64,000 bases of DNA from Bradyrhizobium sp. WSM471 (GTDB taxonomy: Bacteria; Pseudomonadota; Alphaproteobacteria; Rhizobiales; Xanthobacteraceae), in the NCBI RefSeq assembly GCF_000244915.1, contig NZ_CM001442.1:1178001-1242000 (forward strand), in the 5' to 3' direction. The position numbers were made by a program, and so were the translations under genes. The notes under the pieces were generated by a model. The model saw only the letters and a list, made by a program, of their open reading frames with translations, was not told the DNA's origin and ran no database searches. Shown here one piece after another: positions 49,415-57,859 of the stretch (position 1 is the stretch's first letter; every line of letters starts with the position of its first letter).

Positions 49415-50299
49415 CTACCCAAACCTCCACTCCGCGGTCTCCACCACGAGATCGACGAAGGCGCGCACCTTGGCGGAGAGCAGGCGCGAGGTCGGGTAAA
49501 CGATGTGGATCGGCAGCGCCGGCTGCTCGTAGTTCGCCAGCACGATCTTGAGCCTCCCGCGCCGCAAGCCTTCGGCGGCCTGATAGGCCAGCACCCGGGT
49601 CAGGCCGCCGCCGGCCTCGGCATATTGCAGGGCGGCGTCGGCGCTGTTGCTGGCGAACCGTGGATTCGGCGCCACCTCGATATCGCGGCCGTCCTGCACG
49701 AACCGCCAGTTCGCAGATGCACCGAAGGCGATGGTCTCGTGCGTAAGCAATGCCTCCGGCGTTTTCGGCTCGCCATGCCGCTTGAGATAGCCTGGCGTCG
49801 CCACCACGATCCGCCGCATCTCGCCGACCTGGCGCGCCACGAGGGAGGAGTCGGAGAGATGGCCGATCCGCACCGCGACGTCGACGGCATCTTCCACGAG
49901 ATTGACCATGTTGTCCGACAGCCGCAATTCGCAGGCGACCTCGGGATAGCGCTTCAGGTAGGCGATCATGACAGGCCCGACATGGAGCCGGCCGAAGCCG
50001 ACCGGCGCCGACACCACCAGCCGCCCGCTCGGCCGGTTGCGCTCCTCCCGTGCAGAGCCGTCGGCCTCCTCGACATCGGCGAGGATGCGACGCGCACGCT
50101 CAAGATAGCGCGTGCCCACGTCGGTCAGCCCCACCTGCCGGGTGGTCCGCTGCAACAGCCGCGCGCCGAGATGCTCCTCCAGCGCCGCGATCAGCCGCGT
50201 CACCGCGGAGGGGGACAGCCGCAGCTTTCGTGCCGCCGGTGCGAAGCCGCGCAGGTCGGCGACGGTGACGAAAACATGCATGGCTTCAAGGCGGTCCAT
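49415..50299 (-). CDS. LysR family transcriptional regulator
   Basis: 294 residues starting MDRLEAMHVFVTVADLRGFA; a 12-codon longer frame lacks support. N-terminal HTH with LSPSAVTRLIAALEEHLGARLLQRTTR, then the effector-binding domain (SGRLVVSAPVGFGRLHVGPV, CELRLSDNMVNLVEDAVDVAVR). It resembles the CrgA/PA2220-type LysR subgroup, which often controls an adjacent divergent gene. Here that is the flavin-binding protein at 50420. Inducer unknown. Confidence 0.9.
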   Translation of the reverse strand: MDRLEAMHVFVTVADLRGFAPAARKLRLSPSAVTRLIAALEEHLGARLLQRTTRQVGLTDVGTRYLERARRILADVEEADGSAREERNRPSGRLVVSAPVGFGRLHVGPVMIAYLKRYPEVACELRLSDNMVNLVEDAVDVAVRIGHLSDSSLVARQVGEMRRIVVATPGYLKRHGEPKTPEALLTHETIAFGASANWRFVQDGRDIEVAPNPRFASNSADAALQYAEAGGGLTRVLAYQAAEGLRRGRLKIVLANYEQPALPIHIVYPTSRLLSAKVRAFVDLVVETAEWRFG

Positions 50300-50306
50300 G
50301 GCATTG

Positions 50307-50321
50307 TTGCATATACCGCAA
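50307..50321. promoter_or_regulatory. Candidate LysR box
   Basis: TTGC-ATATACC-GCAA, a T-N11-A type inverted repeat 8 bp upstream of the LysR start and about 99 bp before the divergent gene. Short arms, so only a candidate. Confidence 0.4.
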
Positions 50322-50419
50322 TGATGAAGTGTCAAGCGGACCGATTGTTTTAGCCCGTGAAAAGTCCATTTTAGGTCGCGAGGACGCAGGGATGCGCCGG
50401 GATTTCAGGAGATGGTCCG

Positions 50420-51055
50420 ATGACGGCAACTCACACCTACGCCAGCGACGTGGCATTCACGCCGGCGGTGAAGTCGATCCAGACCCGAAAGGGATCACGC
50501 GAAGGCTATGCGCATGCCGAGCAGCGCGGCTGGCGCACCGAGGTCGATGAGAACCTCGCGGCGTTTCTGGCCGACGCCAACAGCTTTTATCTCGCCACCG
50601 CCTCGGCCGACGGCCAGCCCTACATCCAGCATCGCGGCGGCCCGAAGGGCTTCTTGAGGGTGCTGGACAAGCAGACGCTGGCTTTCACGGACTACGCCGG
50701 CAATCGGCAATACATCACGCAGGGAAACCTGTCCGAAAATCCCAAGGCCTACATCTTCGTGATGGACTACGCCCGTCGCCGTCGAGTGAAGATCTGGGGC
50801 GAGGCGCGGGTGGTCGAGGACGACGAGGCGCTGACGACATCGCTGATGCCGAAAGGGTATCGCGCCCGGCCCGAGCAGGTGATCCTGTTCAAGATCGAAG
50901 CGTGGGACACGAACTGCCCGCAGCACATCCCGCAGAAGTTCGACGCGTCGGATGTTGCGGCGGCGCTGGCGGCAAGGGATGCGAAAATCGCGGAGCTGGA
51001 AGCGGAGGTCGCGGCGCTGAAGGGGGAGACGAAGTCACCATCCAGTGAAAGCTAG
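50420..51055 (+). CDS. Pyridoxamine 5'-phosphate oxidase-like (FMN-binding split barrel) protein
   Basis: 211 residues. The split-barrel core includes SFYLATASADGQPYIQHRGG, LAFTDYAGNRQYITQGNL, YIFVMDYARRRRVKIWGEAR and a conserved WDTNCPQHIPQKF. The last 40 residues form a short coiled-coil tail (AALAARDAKIAELEAEVAAL). Family members bind FMN, F420 or heme-related cofactors and often reduce or oxidise small molecules. It is divergent from the LysR gene and probably its target. Start ATG has AGGAGATGG upstream. Confidence 0.87.
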   Translation: MTATHTYASDVAFTPAVKSIQTRKGSREGYAHAEQRGWRTEVDENLAAFLADANSFYLATASADGQPYIQHRGGPKGFLRVLDKQTLAFTDYAGNRQYITQGNLSENPKAYIFVMDYARRRRVKIWGEARVVEDDEALTTSLMPKGYRARPEQVILFKIEAWDTNCPQHIPQKFDASDVAAALAARDAKIAELEAEVAALKGETKSPSSES

Positions 51056-51069
51056 AGCGGCTGGCGCGG

Positions 51070-51222
51070 TGCACCCTCTCCCCTTGCGGGAGAGGGTGGC
51101 TCGTCGCGGAGCGACGAGGCGGGTGAGGGGTCTCTCTCCGCAGCCGATGGTCCCACGTCGTCATTCGCGGAGAGAACCCCTCCGGTGCTTCGCGCCACCT
51201 TCTCCCGCAATGGGAGAAGGAA
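51070..51222. repeat. Extragenic repeat (ACCCTCTCCCCTTGCGGGAGAGGGT type)
   Basis: Left hairpin ACCCTCTCCCCTTGCGGGAGAGGGT, inner GCTCGTCGCGGAGCGACGAGGCGGG, right hairpin CCTTCTCCCGCAATGGGAGAAGG. Same family as 37456 and 46053. It lies between the convergent flavin-binding gene and livF. Confidence 0.8.
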
Positions 51223-51240
51223 GGCGAGTTCGCGGCGACG

Positions 51241-51972
51241 TTACAACCCGTTCGCGGCTTCGTGCTGGAAGCCGAGATAGCTGGCGGCGACGCGCTCGTT
51301 CGCCGCGATGTCGCTGGCCTTGCCGCTGAGCACGAACTCCCCGAGCTCCATGACGTAGGCCTGATCCGCGATCTTGAGCGCGGCCTGGGCGTTCTGCTCG
51401 ACCAGCAGCACGGAGACGCCGGCGGCGCGCAGTTCGGTGACGATGCGGAAAATGTCGGCGACGATGATCGGGGCGAGGCCGAGGCTCGGCTCGTCCAGCA
51501 TCAGGAGCTTGGGATCGCCCATCAGTGCGCGGCCCATTGCGAGCATCTGCTGCTCGCCGCCGGAGAGCGTGCCGGCGAGCTGCTTGCGCCGCTCCTTGAG
51601 CCGCGGAAACAGCGTGTAGACCCGCTCCATCGAGGTTTTCGCCTTGCTTCTCTCGATGCGGAAGGCCCCTAACTCGAGATTGTCCTCGACATTCATGGTC
51701 ACGAACAATTCGCGGTGCTCGGGAACGAGGCCAAGCCCCATGGCAACGCGGTCCTCGATGTCGAGCCGCGACAGGTCCTGACCCGCGAATGAAACGCGCC
51801 CCTTCAGCGGCAAGATGCCGATGATGGCGGAGAGCAGCGTGGTCTTGCCGGCGCCGTTGGCGCCGACGATGGTGACGATCTGGTTTTGGCCGACTTCGAG
51901 CGAGACCGAGCGCACAGCCTCGACCTTGCCATAGGCGACATGGGCGTCGGCGACGGACAACAGCGCACTCAT
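51241..51972 (-). CDS. livF: Liv-type ABC transporter ATPase LivF
   Basis: 243 residues. Walker A GANGAGKTTLLSAI, Q loop, ABC signature GTLSGGEQQMLAMGRALMG and Walker B LLMLDEPSLGLAP, as in LivF. It powers uptake with the LivG half of the fused protein. The ATG overlaps the stop of the upstream fusion gene (ATGA, 51969-51972), implying coupled translation. The longer frame to 52233 is read-through. It is the last gene of the operon. Confidence 0.94.
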   Translation of the reverse strand: MSALLSVADAHVAYGKVEAVRSVSLEVGQNQIVTIVGANGAGKTTLLSAIIGILPLKGRVSFAGQDLSRLDIEDRVAMGLGLVPEHRELFVTMNVEDNLELGAFRIERSKAKTSMERVYTLFPRLKERRKQLAGTLSGGEQQMLAMGRALMGDPKLLMLDEPSLGLAPIIVADIFRIVTELRAAGVSVLLVEQNAQAALKIADQAYVMELGEFVLSGKASDIAANERVAASYLGFQHEAANGL

Positions 51973-53738
51973 GCCGCCACTCCGAGATAGGCCTTGATCA
52001 CTTCGGGATTGGTCTTGATCGTGGCCGGCGTTCCTTCCGCGATCTTGGTGCCGAAATCGAGCACCACGATGCGGTCGGCGAGGTTCATGACGAAGCCCAT
52101 GTCGTGCTCGACAAGCAGCACGCTCATGCCGCCGTCGCGCAGCTCCCGCAGCAGCGTCGCGAGCTGCTGCTTCTCCATGTGGCGCAGGCCGGCCGCCGGC
52201 TCGTCGAGCAGCAGCAGCATCGGATCGACGCACAACGCACGGGCGATCTCGACGATGCGTTGCTGTCCCAGCGACAGCGAGCCTGCGAGCTGATGCATCT
52301 GCTCGCCAAGTCCGACGCGCTCGATCTGGCGGGCGGCTTCGGCGAGCAGCTTTGCCTCATCAGTGCGGTCGAGCCGCAGCATCGACGAGATCGGCCCCGA
52401 ATGGCCGCGCAGATGGGCGCCGATCGCGACGTTTTCCAGCACGGTCATGTCGGGCACCAGCTTGACGTGCTGGAAGGTGCGGGAGATGCCGAGCTTGACG
52501 ATCTCCTGCGGTGGCGCCCTGTCGACCTTGTTGCCGAGCACCGAGATCGAGCCCGAGCTGGCCGACAGCACGCCGGTGATCAGGTTGAAGGTGGTGCTCT
52601 TGCCGGCGCCGTTGGGACCGATCAGCGCGACGATCTCGCGAGCCTGAACGTCGAAGGAGACGTTGTTCACCGCGACCACGCCGCCAAATTGCTTCCGCGC
52701 CTTCTCGACCTGAAGCAGGACGCTGGATTGGCCGGGGGAGCGGGTGCGCTGCTCCAGTTTCAACGAAGTGTCCGGCTTCTTGCCATTGGTGCGCTGGGGC
52801 AGGAACGACATCAGCCAGGGCCAGACGCCGCCGGGTGCGAGCTGGAGCAGCGCCACCAGCATGATGCCGAACACGATGGTTTCGACCTGGCCGGAGCCGG
52901 GCAGGATCAGCGGCAGGTAACTCTGCAGCACTTCCTTCAGGACCACGACGAGCGCTGCGCCCAGGACGCCGCCCCAGACATAGCCGGCGCCGCCGACCAC
53001 GGCGATGAAGAGATACTCGATGCCGGCCTGCGCACCGAACGGCGTCGGGTTCACCGCGCGCTGAAGATGGGCGTAGAGCCAGCCGGAGAGGCCGGCGAGC
53101 ACGGCGGCATGGATGAACACCAGCATTTTTGCCCGCGGCGTGTGCACGCCGAATGCTTCGGCCGCGACATGGCCGCGCCGGAGCGCGCGGATGGCGCGGC
53201 CGGTTCGGGAGTCCAGCAGGTTCATCGTGAGCAGCGCCGAGAGGATCACGGCGACCCAGATCGCGTAGTAGATCGAGCCGGGGGAGAGCATTTTGAAGGA
53301 GCCGATCGACAGCGGCGGGATCGCCGAGATGCCGTCGTTTCGTCCCAAAAATTCCAGCTTGCTGAAGAGATAGAACAAGCCGAGTCCCCAGGCGAGCGTG
53401 CCGAGCGGCAGATAATGGCCGGAGAGACGGACCGTGACGAGGCCGAGTAGCACCGCCAGCAATCCGCTGACCACCAGCGACAGCGGCAGCGTCAGCCAGG
53501 GCGACATGCCGTAGGTCGTCGACAGCACCGCAGTGGTGTAGGCGCCGAAGCCGACGAAGGCCGCTTGTCCAAACGAGGTCAGGCCGCCGACGCCGGTGAG
53601 CAACACGAGACCCATCGCGACCAGGGCCGCGAGGCCGATATTGTCGAGCAGCACGATCCAGAACGGGGGCATGCCCGGAACAAACGGGATCGCCGCCATG
53701 ATCAGCGCGAAGATGAGGATGGGGAGCCGGCTCTGCAT
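51969..53738 (-). CDS. livMG: Fused LivM permease / LivG ATPase
   Basis: 589 residues. The first about 320 residues form a LivM permease with eight to ten helices (GLAALVAMGLVLLTGVGGLTS, FGAYTTAVLSTTYGMSPWL). A linker (TNGKKPDTSLKLEQRTRSPG) leads to a LivG ATPase with Walker A GPNGAGKSTTFNLIT, signature GSLSLGQQRIVEIARALC and Walker B LLLLDEPAAGLRH. The C-terminal part has the LivG-typical GTKIAEGTPATIKTNPEV. One polypeptide thus combines the membrane and ATP-hydrolysing subunits. It lies 7 bp downstream of livH. Substrate probably aromatic or amino acid. Confidence 0.93.
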   Translation of the reverse strand: MQSRLPILIFALIMAAIPFVPGMPPFWIVLLDNIGLAALVAMGLVLLTGVGGLTSFGQAAFVGFGAYTTAVLSTTYGMSPWLTLPLSLVVSGLLAVLLGLVTVRLSGHYLPLGTLAWGLGLFYLFSKLEFLGRNDGISAIPPLSIGSFKMLSPGSIYYAIWVAVILSALLTMNLLDSRTGRAIRALRRGHVAAEAFGVHTPRAKMLVFIHAAVLAGLSGWLYAHLQRAVNPTPFGAQAGIEYLFIAVVGGAGYVWGGVLGAALVVVLKEVLQSYLPLILPGSGQVETIVFGIMLVALLQLAPGGVWPWLMSFLPQRTNGKKPDTSLKLEQRTRSPGQSSVLLQVEKARKQFGGVVAVNNVSFDVQAREIVALIGPNGAGKSTTFNLITGVLSASSGSISVLGNKVDRAPPQEIVKLGISRTFQHVKLVPDMTVLENVAIGAHLRGHSGPISSMLRLDRTDEAKLLAEAARQIERVGLGEQMHQLAGSLSLGQQRIVEIARALCVDPMLLLLDEPAAGLRHMEKQQLATLLRELRDGGMSVLLVEHDMGFVMNLADRIVVLDFGTKIAEGTPATIKTNPEVIKAYLGVAA

Positions 53739-53745
53739 CTTGGCG

Positions 53746-54786
53746 TCAGTCCTTCTCTTCCTCGACCGCAGGCGCCGCGAGCGAGCGCAGCAGCAGCACG
53801 GGAATCAAGAGCATGAAAACGATCACCTCCTTGTAGTTGGAGGCATAGAAGGACGAGAACGCCTCGACGATGCCGACGACCAGCGCCGCGACGGCGGTGA
53901 GGGGATAGCTGACAAGCCCGCCGATGATGGCGGCGACAAAGCCCTTCAGGCCGATCAGGAAGCCCGAGTCGTAATACAGCGTCGTGATCGGCACGATCAT
54001 GATGCCCGACAGTGCGCCGATGACGGACGCCAGCAGGAAGGCGATCTGCCCGGACAGCGTGGTGCGGATGCCGACAAGCCGGGCACCGAGCCGGTTCACG
54101 GCGGTCGCGCGCAGCGCCTTGCCGTAAAGGGTCAGCCCGAAGAACAGCCACAGCCCGACGATAAAGGCGATGGTAATGCCGTAGACGGTGATGCTCTGGC
54201 CTGTGAAGCGCAGCGCGCCGGTGGTGAAAGAGCCGGACAGTACGGCAGGTCCGCGCTGACCTTCGGCGCCGAAGAACAATAGGCCCAATCCCTGAAGTGC
54301 GAGGTGGACGCCCACCGAGGCGATCAGCAGCACCAGCACCGAGGTGTGCGCCAGCGGCTGGAATGCGATGCGGTAGAGAAACAGGCCGATCATCGCCACG
54401 ATCACCAGCGACAGCGCGATGCAGACCGCAACCGGCGGCTTCTCGGCGGCGTAGTAGACGGTCAGCGCCAGCACGACGGCCGGTAGCACGATGTTGGTCA
54501 GGATGCTGCGTAGGATCAGGCGCCCGTGCAGCGCCTTGCGCGCCGCGAACAGGTCGAACGCGAAGGCGCCGATGCCCAGGGCGAGCGCGAGTTTCGCCGT
54601 GCCCGGCATCTGGCCCGCGGCCAGCGAGGCGTAGGTCAGCGCGCCATAGGTGACGAATTCGCCTTGGGGAATGAGGATGACGCGGGTGACGGCGAACACC
54701 AGCACCAGCGCCAGGCCGAGCAGCGCATAAATCGCGCCATTGGTGATGCCGTCCTGCAGCAGGAACAGCATGATGGTGGTATTCAA
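53746..54786 (-). CDS. livH: Liv-type ABC transporter permease LivH
   Basis: 346 residues starting with TTG at 54786 (GAGGGGGAG nine bases upstream); the first in-frame ATG five codons on would be too far from that site. About eight to ten helices, with LivH marks DGITNGAIYALLGLALVLVF and VGIRTTLSGQIAFLLASVIGALSG. It is somewhat longer than the common 290-300 residues because of an extra hydrophobic stretch after helix 2. First gene of the operon, divergent from marR, with a palindrome between. Confidence 0.92.
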   Translation of the reverse strand: MNTTIMLFLLQDGITNGAIYALLGLALVLVFAVTRVILIPQGEFVTYGALTYASLAAGQMPGTAKLALALGIGAFAFDLFAARKALHGRLILRSILTNIVLPAVVLALTVYYAAEKPPVAVCIALSLVIVAMIGLFLYRIAFQPLAHTSVLVLLIASVGVHLALQGLGLLFFGAEGQRGPAVLSGSFTTGALRFTGQSITVYGITIAFIVGLWLFFGLTLYGKALRATAVNRLGARLVGIRTTLSGQIAFLLASVIGALSGIMIVPITTLYYDSGFLIGLKGFVAAIIGGLVSYPLTAVAALVVGIVEAFSSFYASNYKEVIVFMLLIPVLLLRSLAAPAVEEEKD

Positions 54787-54871
54787 GACCGGACGCTCCC
54801 CCTCAAAGATTCAGGACCGGTCCCCTGATAGTCGTGGACGGTCCGTTCACAGCCATTGAAATACGCTGACG

Positions 54872-54907
54872 ATATTTGATATGGTCCATAACAATTATCA
54901 AATATAA
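54872..54907. promoter_or_regulatory. MarR-type operator between livH and marR
   Basis: ATATTTGATA (54872-54881) and TATCAAATAT (54896-54905) form a perfect 10-bp inverted repeat, 14 bases apart; TATGG-T-CCATA lies inside. The right arm contains TTATCAAATATAA (54895-54907), the TTAT-N5-ATAA pattern seen at 42867 and 47372. The site is 56 bp from the marR start. Confidence 0.8.
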
Positions 54908-54962
54908 CTTCAAGGGTGACGGACGACCCTCCCGAACTTAGCGGGATTACGAGCATGAGGCG

Positions 54963-55484
54963 ATGACCGTTTCCAAAACCGCTGAAAAGTCCTCTGAAAA
55001 ACCCGCCGAGACCGCCAAGGGCCGCAAGGACGCGGCCGACGGGCCTGGCGAAGCCCTCCAGCTGGGCGAACTCTCGGAGCAGCTCGGCTATGTCCTGAAG
55101 CGGGCACAGCTCAAGGTGTTCGAGAACTTTCTCCGCTGCATGGCCTCGCTCCAGCTCACGCCGGCGCAGTTCTCCGTGCTGCTGCTGGTCGAGAAAAACC
55201 CGGGCCGTAACCAGACCGAGATCGCCTCCACCCTCGGCATCCTGCGCCCGAATTTCGTCGCCATGCTCGACAATCTCGAGAGCCGCGATCTTTGCGCGCG
55301 GATCCGCTCCACCAACGACCGCCGCTCGCACATCCTGGTGCTGACCGATAAGGGCAAGGCCGTGCTGGCCCGCGCCAAGAAGCTCGTCGCCACCAAGCAC
55401 GAGGCCCGGCTGAACGAACTGCTCGGGCCGTCCAACCGCGAAGCCCTGCTCGGGATGCTCTCGAAGATCGCCAACGAGTTTTGA
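54963..55484 (+). CDS. MarR family transcriptional regulator
   Basis: 173 residues. A charged N-terminal extension (TAEKSSEKPAETAKGRKD-like) precedes a winged-HTH MarR core: LQLTPAQFSVLLLVEKNPGR, NQTEIASTLGILRPNFVAML, LCARIRSTNDRRSHILVLTD (the wing with the DRR signature) and a C-terminal dimerisation helix. MarR repressors of aromatic pathways in relatives bind CoA thioesters or free aromatic acids (CouR in Rhodopseudomonas is an example). Position next to a Liv operon and an AT-rich palindrome supports auto- and transporter regulation. Ligand inferred, not shown. Confidence 0.9.
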   Translation: MTVSKTAEKSSEKPAETAKGRKDAADGPGEALQLGELSEQLGYVLKRAQLKVFENFLRCMASLQLTPAQFSVLLLVEKNPGRNQTEIASTLGILRPNFVAMLDNLESRDLCARIRSTNDRRSHILVLTDKGKAVLARAKKLVATKHEARLNELLGPSNREALLGMLSKIANEF

Positions 55485-55544
55485 CGGATTCATTGCTCCG
55501 GCGACGGAGCATCGAACGCGGAATCGCAGGCGGGCTGGCGGCGG

Positions 55545-57641
55545 TTACGCCGCCGCGAACCGGTCGGGCCTGGCAGGTGTTTTCTCAAACAGGAAACGGC
55601 GCTCGATTTCCTCGGCGGGCAACGGAGGGCTGAACAAGTAGCCCTGCATTTCCGTGCAGCCCTCCGCTGCGATCCGGTCCCTTTGCTCCTCGGTCTCCAC
55701 GCCCTCCGCCGTCGTCGTCATGCCCATTCCGCGCGCCAGTGCCGCCACCGCGCGCACGATGCTGAGGGATGCCGCATTGTTTTCCACGCCGCTGACGAAA
55801 GACCGATCGATCTTGATCTTGTCGAAGGGGAAGCATTGCAGATAGGTCAGTGACGAATAACCGGTGCCGAAATCGTCCATGGCGACCTTGATGCCCAGCG
55901 CGCGGAGCTGGTGCAGCGTCGCCAGCGTCCCGTTCCTGTCCTGCAGCAAAACGCTTTCCGTGATCTCGATCTCCAGCCGCCGCGGATCTAGGCCGGAGGC
56001 CGCGAGCGCGCCGACGATCACCTCCGTCAGGCCCGGCTGGCGGAATTGCACCGCCGAGATGTTGACGGCGACGTGCAGATGGTCCGGCCACCGGCTTGCA
56101 GTGGCACAGGCCTGCCGGATCACCCATTCGCCGATCGGCACGATCAGGCCGATCTCTTCCGCAAGCGGGATAAAGCTGTTCGGCGCGACCAGTCCGCGCC
56201 GTGGATGTCGCCAACGGATCAAGGCTTCGAAGCCGCTGATCTCGCCGCCGTCGCTCTTCACGACCGGCTGGTAGTGCAGTTCGAACTCGCCGGCGGCAAG
56301 GCCGTTGTGCAGGTCCTGCTCCAGCGCGCGGCGGCTTTGCGCTTCTTCGCCCATGGCCGGTTCGAAGAAGCAGTGCATGCCGCGGCCGTCGCTTTTCGCG
56401 CGATACAGGGCCAGATCGGCATTGTGCAGGAGTTGCTCGGGCGTCGAGCCGTCGCCGGGCGCGATGGCGATCCCGATGCTCGCGCCCGCAATAGCCTGAT
56501 GTCCGTCGAGCCCGAACGGAGCACTCAGCGTGCTGACCACATCGCGCGCCAGCAGGTCAGCTTCGCTCGAATCGGAGATCGACGACTGGAGGATCACGAA
56601 TTCATCGCCACCCATGCGCGCGACGGTATCGCTGTCGCGGGCGAGCAGCTTGAGGCGGCGGCTGACATCCTGCAGCAGAATGTCGCCGGCCTGATGGCCC
56701 AGGGTGTCGTTGACGGCCTTGAACTTGTCGAGGTCGATGTGGTGGATCGCGAACATCCCGCCCTGTTCGAGGGCCTGCTCGAGGCGCTGACCGAGCAGGG
56801 CGCGATTGGCGAGATCCGTCAGCGCGTCGTGGTGCGCCATATGCGCGATCCGCAATTCCGTCTTGCGCTGCTCGGTGATGTCTTCGTGGGTCGCGACCCA
56901 CCCGAGATCGGGCATCGGTCGGTGCCTGATCTTGAAGGTTCGCCCGTTCCGCATCTCGACGATGCTGTCCATGGCCTCGGCCGACGTCGCGACATCGGTC
57001 CGCCATTTGGCGTATTCCTCCCGCGTCATCGCGGGCACGCTGCCGACTTCGTAGCGCAGGTCGAGGATCTCCTGGAGCGGCGTGCCCGGACGAACGCGGT
57101 CCGGCGGCAGGCCGTACATCTCGATAAAGTGCGTGTTGCAGACCACCAGCCGATGGCCGGCGTCGAAGAAGCAGAGTCCGTGCGACATGTTGTTGATCGC
57201 GATGTCGAACTGAAAATTGCGCTCCTGTAGCCGCGCACTGAGCTCTTCGCGCTCGGTAATGTCCTCGTGGGTCGCCATGCCGCCGCCGTCGGGCAGGGGA
57301 TGGATGGTGTAGGCGATGATTCGTCCATCGGCGAACTGCTGGACCGTCTGCTCGCTGACGACCGAACCTTCGGTGCGGGCGCGGACATAGGCGCCGGCTT
57401 CTCCGCCGATGTTCAGGCCCAGCTTGAGCCGATGCTCGATCAGGTCCTTGATCGGCGTGCCCGGGTGCACCTGGTCGGGCGAGAGCGCGTACATCTCGCG
57501 GTAGCGCGGATTGCAGAAAATGACCCTGCGGTCGCTGCCAAACAGGATGATCCCAAGCCACAGATTATTGGCGGCGCATTTGAGCAGCTCGCCGAGCACG
57601 AGCGGATCAATGCTTGCGACCTCCTGATCACTTTCCGCCAT
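55545..57641 (-). CDS. PAS-PAS-GGDEF-EAL protein (cyclic di-GMP turnover)
   Basis: 698 residues. Two PAS domains (about 15-125 and 135-250; each with a repeated YALSPDQVHPGTPI / YGLPPDRVRPGTPL segment), a GGDEF diguanylate cyclase domain (RMGGDEFVILQSS, about 345, motif intact) and an EAL phosphodiesterase domain (SGFEALIRWRHP, about 470, motif intact; also DDFGTGYSSL). No membrane helices, so the PAS domains sense a cytosolic signal. With both motifs intact it could make or break c-di-GMP. Single gene between marR and the glycerate kinase. Confidence 0.93.
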   Translation of the reverse strand: MAESDQEVASIDPLVLGELLKCAANNLWLGIILFGSDRRVIFCNPRYREMYALSPDQVHPGTPIKDLIEHRLKLGLNIGGEAGAYVRARTEGSVVSEQTVQQFADGRIIAYTIHPLPDGGGMATHEDITEREELSARLQERNFQFDIAINNMSHGLCFFDAGHRLVVCNTHFIEMYGLPPDRVRPGTPLQEILDLRYEVGSVPAMTREEYAKWRTDVATSAEAMDSIVEMRNGRTFKIRHRPMPDLGWVATHEDITEQRKTELRIAHMAHHDALTDLANRALLGQRLEQALEQGGMFAIHHIDLDKFKAVNDTLGHQAGDILLQDVSRRLKLLARDSDTVARMGGDEFVILQSSISDSSEADLLARDVVSTLSAPFGLDGHQAIAGASIGIAIAPGDGSTPEQLLHNADLALYRAKSDGRGMHCFFEPAMGEEAQSRRALEQDLHNGLAAGEFELHYQPVVKSDGGEISGFEALIRWRHPRRGLVAPNSFIPLAEEIGLIVPIGEWVIRQACATASRWPDHLHVAVNISAVQFRQPGLTEVIVGALAASGLDPRRLEIEITESVLLQDRNGTLATLHQLRALGIKVAMDDFGTGYSSLTYLQCFPFDKIKIDRSFVSGVENNAASLSIVRAVAALARGMGMTTTAEGVETEEQRDRIAAEGCTEMQGYLFSPPLPAEEIERRFLFEKTPARPDRFAAA

Positions 57642-57744
57642 GCGCGTTGCCCCCGGGACGACGCGATTAGAGCAGGCGGTGGTGAATCAGCCCAACAATT
57701 CGTCCAGTTTCGGGACGTGTTCCTGAAACTGCGGCGAATGCGAG

Positions 57745-57766
57745 GTTAAAGGCGGCGATGCCGCCT
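57745..57766 (-). terminator. Weak terminator after the glycerate kinase gene
   Basis: AGGCGGC-GAT-GCCGCCT hairpin at 57750-57766; on the minus strand it is followed by TTTAACC. Located about 95 bp past the stop codon of the kinase gene. Only a short T run, so low certainty. Confidence 0.4.
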
Positions 57767-57859
57767 CTGGAAAAGAGAACGCCGGCGAGAATCAGAGATC
57801 GTTAACCATGTCGTCCCGCCGAACGCGCGCGGCGCCGGCGGGACGGCGATGCCGCCGTG

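Noticed and set aside
51241..52233. A 330-residue version of LivF
   Set aside because: The extension reads the LivG coding region in another frame; the ATGA overlap at 51969-51972 marks the start.
52104..53450. A 448-codon plus-strand frame opposite the livMG fusion
   Set aside because: Antisense shadow; composition dominated by Ala, Arg, Asp, Gln and His, with no domain.
55490..55530. A degraded repeat or terminator between marR and the GGDEF-EAL gene
   Set aside because: The fragment CGGAGCATCGAACGCGGAATC resembles the 9837 family but lacks the matching arm, so it is not listed as a repeat.
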